Source: Silvanigrellales bacterium (GTDB lineage: Bacteria > Bdellovibrionota_B > Oligoflexia > Silvanigrellales > Silvanigrellaceae). Taken from it: a stretch of 5,400 bases of DNA. Positions 5,305 through 5,400 of this stretch are shown piece after piece. The DNA is taken from assembly GCA_028285285.1 (NCBI GenBank), contig JANQPW010000807.1:1-5400 (forward strand), read 5' to 3'. The notes under the pieces were generated by a model. The model searched no databases. It had not been told where the DNA came from and was given only the letters and a program-made list of their open reading frames with translations. Every line of letters starts with the position of its first letter. Position 1 is the stretch's first letter. A program made the translations under genes and the position numbers.

Positions 5305-5400
5305 TCAATAACGGAGCCAATCATAGCCCTTGATTGACTGGTCAAATCTAACGAATTCGCTCAGGCCCATGGTACCCAAAGAGGAACACGGGTGGGCCTC
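5305..5400 (-). CDS. Possible C-terminal end of an upstream gene (cut by window edge)
   Basis: On the minus strand a frame is open from the window edge for 31 codons and stops with TGA at 5305-5307. Its last residues read FVRFDQSIKGYDWLRY, which looks like ordinary protein sequence. The stop would lie 81 bases upstream of the beta-lactamase start on the same strand. A frame this short is open by chance fairly often, so the call is tentative and no function is offered. Confidence 0.35.
   Translation of the reverse strand, partial: EAHPCSSLGTMGLSEFVRFDQSIKGYDWLRY
5320..5345 (-). promoter_or_regulatory. Weak candidate promoter for the beta-lactamase
   Basis: The minus strand carries TTGACC (5345-5340) and TATGAT (5325-5320), but with only 14 bases between, which is short. 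The -35 overlaps the palindrome TTGACTGGTCAA (5334-5345). The hexamers are identical to those proposed for the DUF4143 ATPase. It would lie inside the possible upstream coding end and give a leader of about 90 bases. Both facts lower confidence. Confidence 0.25.

Noticed and set aside
5363..5399. Inverted repeat AGGCCCA/TGGGCCT with a 23-base loop at the window edge
   Set aside because: The loop is long, no T run follows, and it may lie in coding sequence, so a terminator or attachment-site call is not supported.

Overview
The window looks like chromosomal DNA of a Gram-negative bacterium. The evidence is a secreted class D beta-lactamase, two predicted lipoproteins with Sec/lipobox signal peptides, good Shine-Dalgarno sequences and a sigma70-like promoter. 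Base composition is moderate, near 50% GC by eye, and codon use is mixed. I cannot name the organism. An environmental proteobacterium or a Bdellovibrio-type organism would fit, but this is a guess.

Layout. (1) 1-285, + strand: the C-terminal end of an unrecognised Cys-containing protein. (2) 299-1566, + strand: a promoter, a 12-bp palindrome and an intact 398-aa AAA_14/DUF4143 ATPase. (3) 1583-2574, - strand, convergent with the ATPase: a decayed COG2865-type protein (RecG-like C-terminal ATPase fold plus winged helix). It has lost its N-terminal Schlafen AlbA_2 domain and carries a one-base frameshift near 2417-2420. (4) 2575-2919: an AT-rich intergenic stretch with two diverged copies of a 65-79 bp element. 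Together they hold six copies of the 9-mer AATCRCGCA or a one-mismatch variant. An inverted repeat lies between the nearer copy and the remnant's start. (5) 2920-5223, all - strand and in transcription order: class D beta-lactamase, 304-aa lipoprotein, an intrinsic terminator, then a 146-aa lipoprotein. (6) 5305-5400, - strand: possibly the last 31 codons of another gene, leaving an 81-base gap that holds an inverted repeat before the beta-lactamase.

How the parts may work together. The beta-lactamase and the 304-aa lipoprotein are 39 bases apart and end at a shared terminator, so they probably form one transcript serving the cell envelope. The 146-aa lipoprotein may depend on read-through of that terminator. 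The ATPase and the COG2865 remnant are typical accessory genes lying tail to tail, and the decay of one suggests a variable locus. I see no complete defence system, CRISPR array, RNA gene or insertion sequence. The most unusual structure is the duplicated repeat element at 2599-2819.
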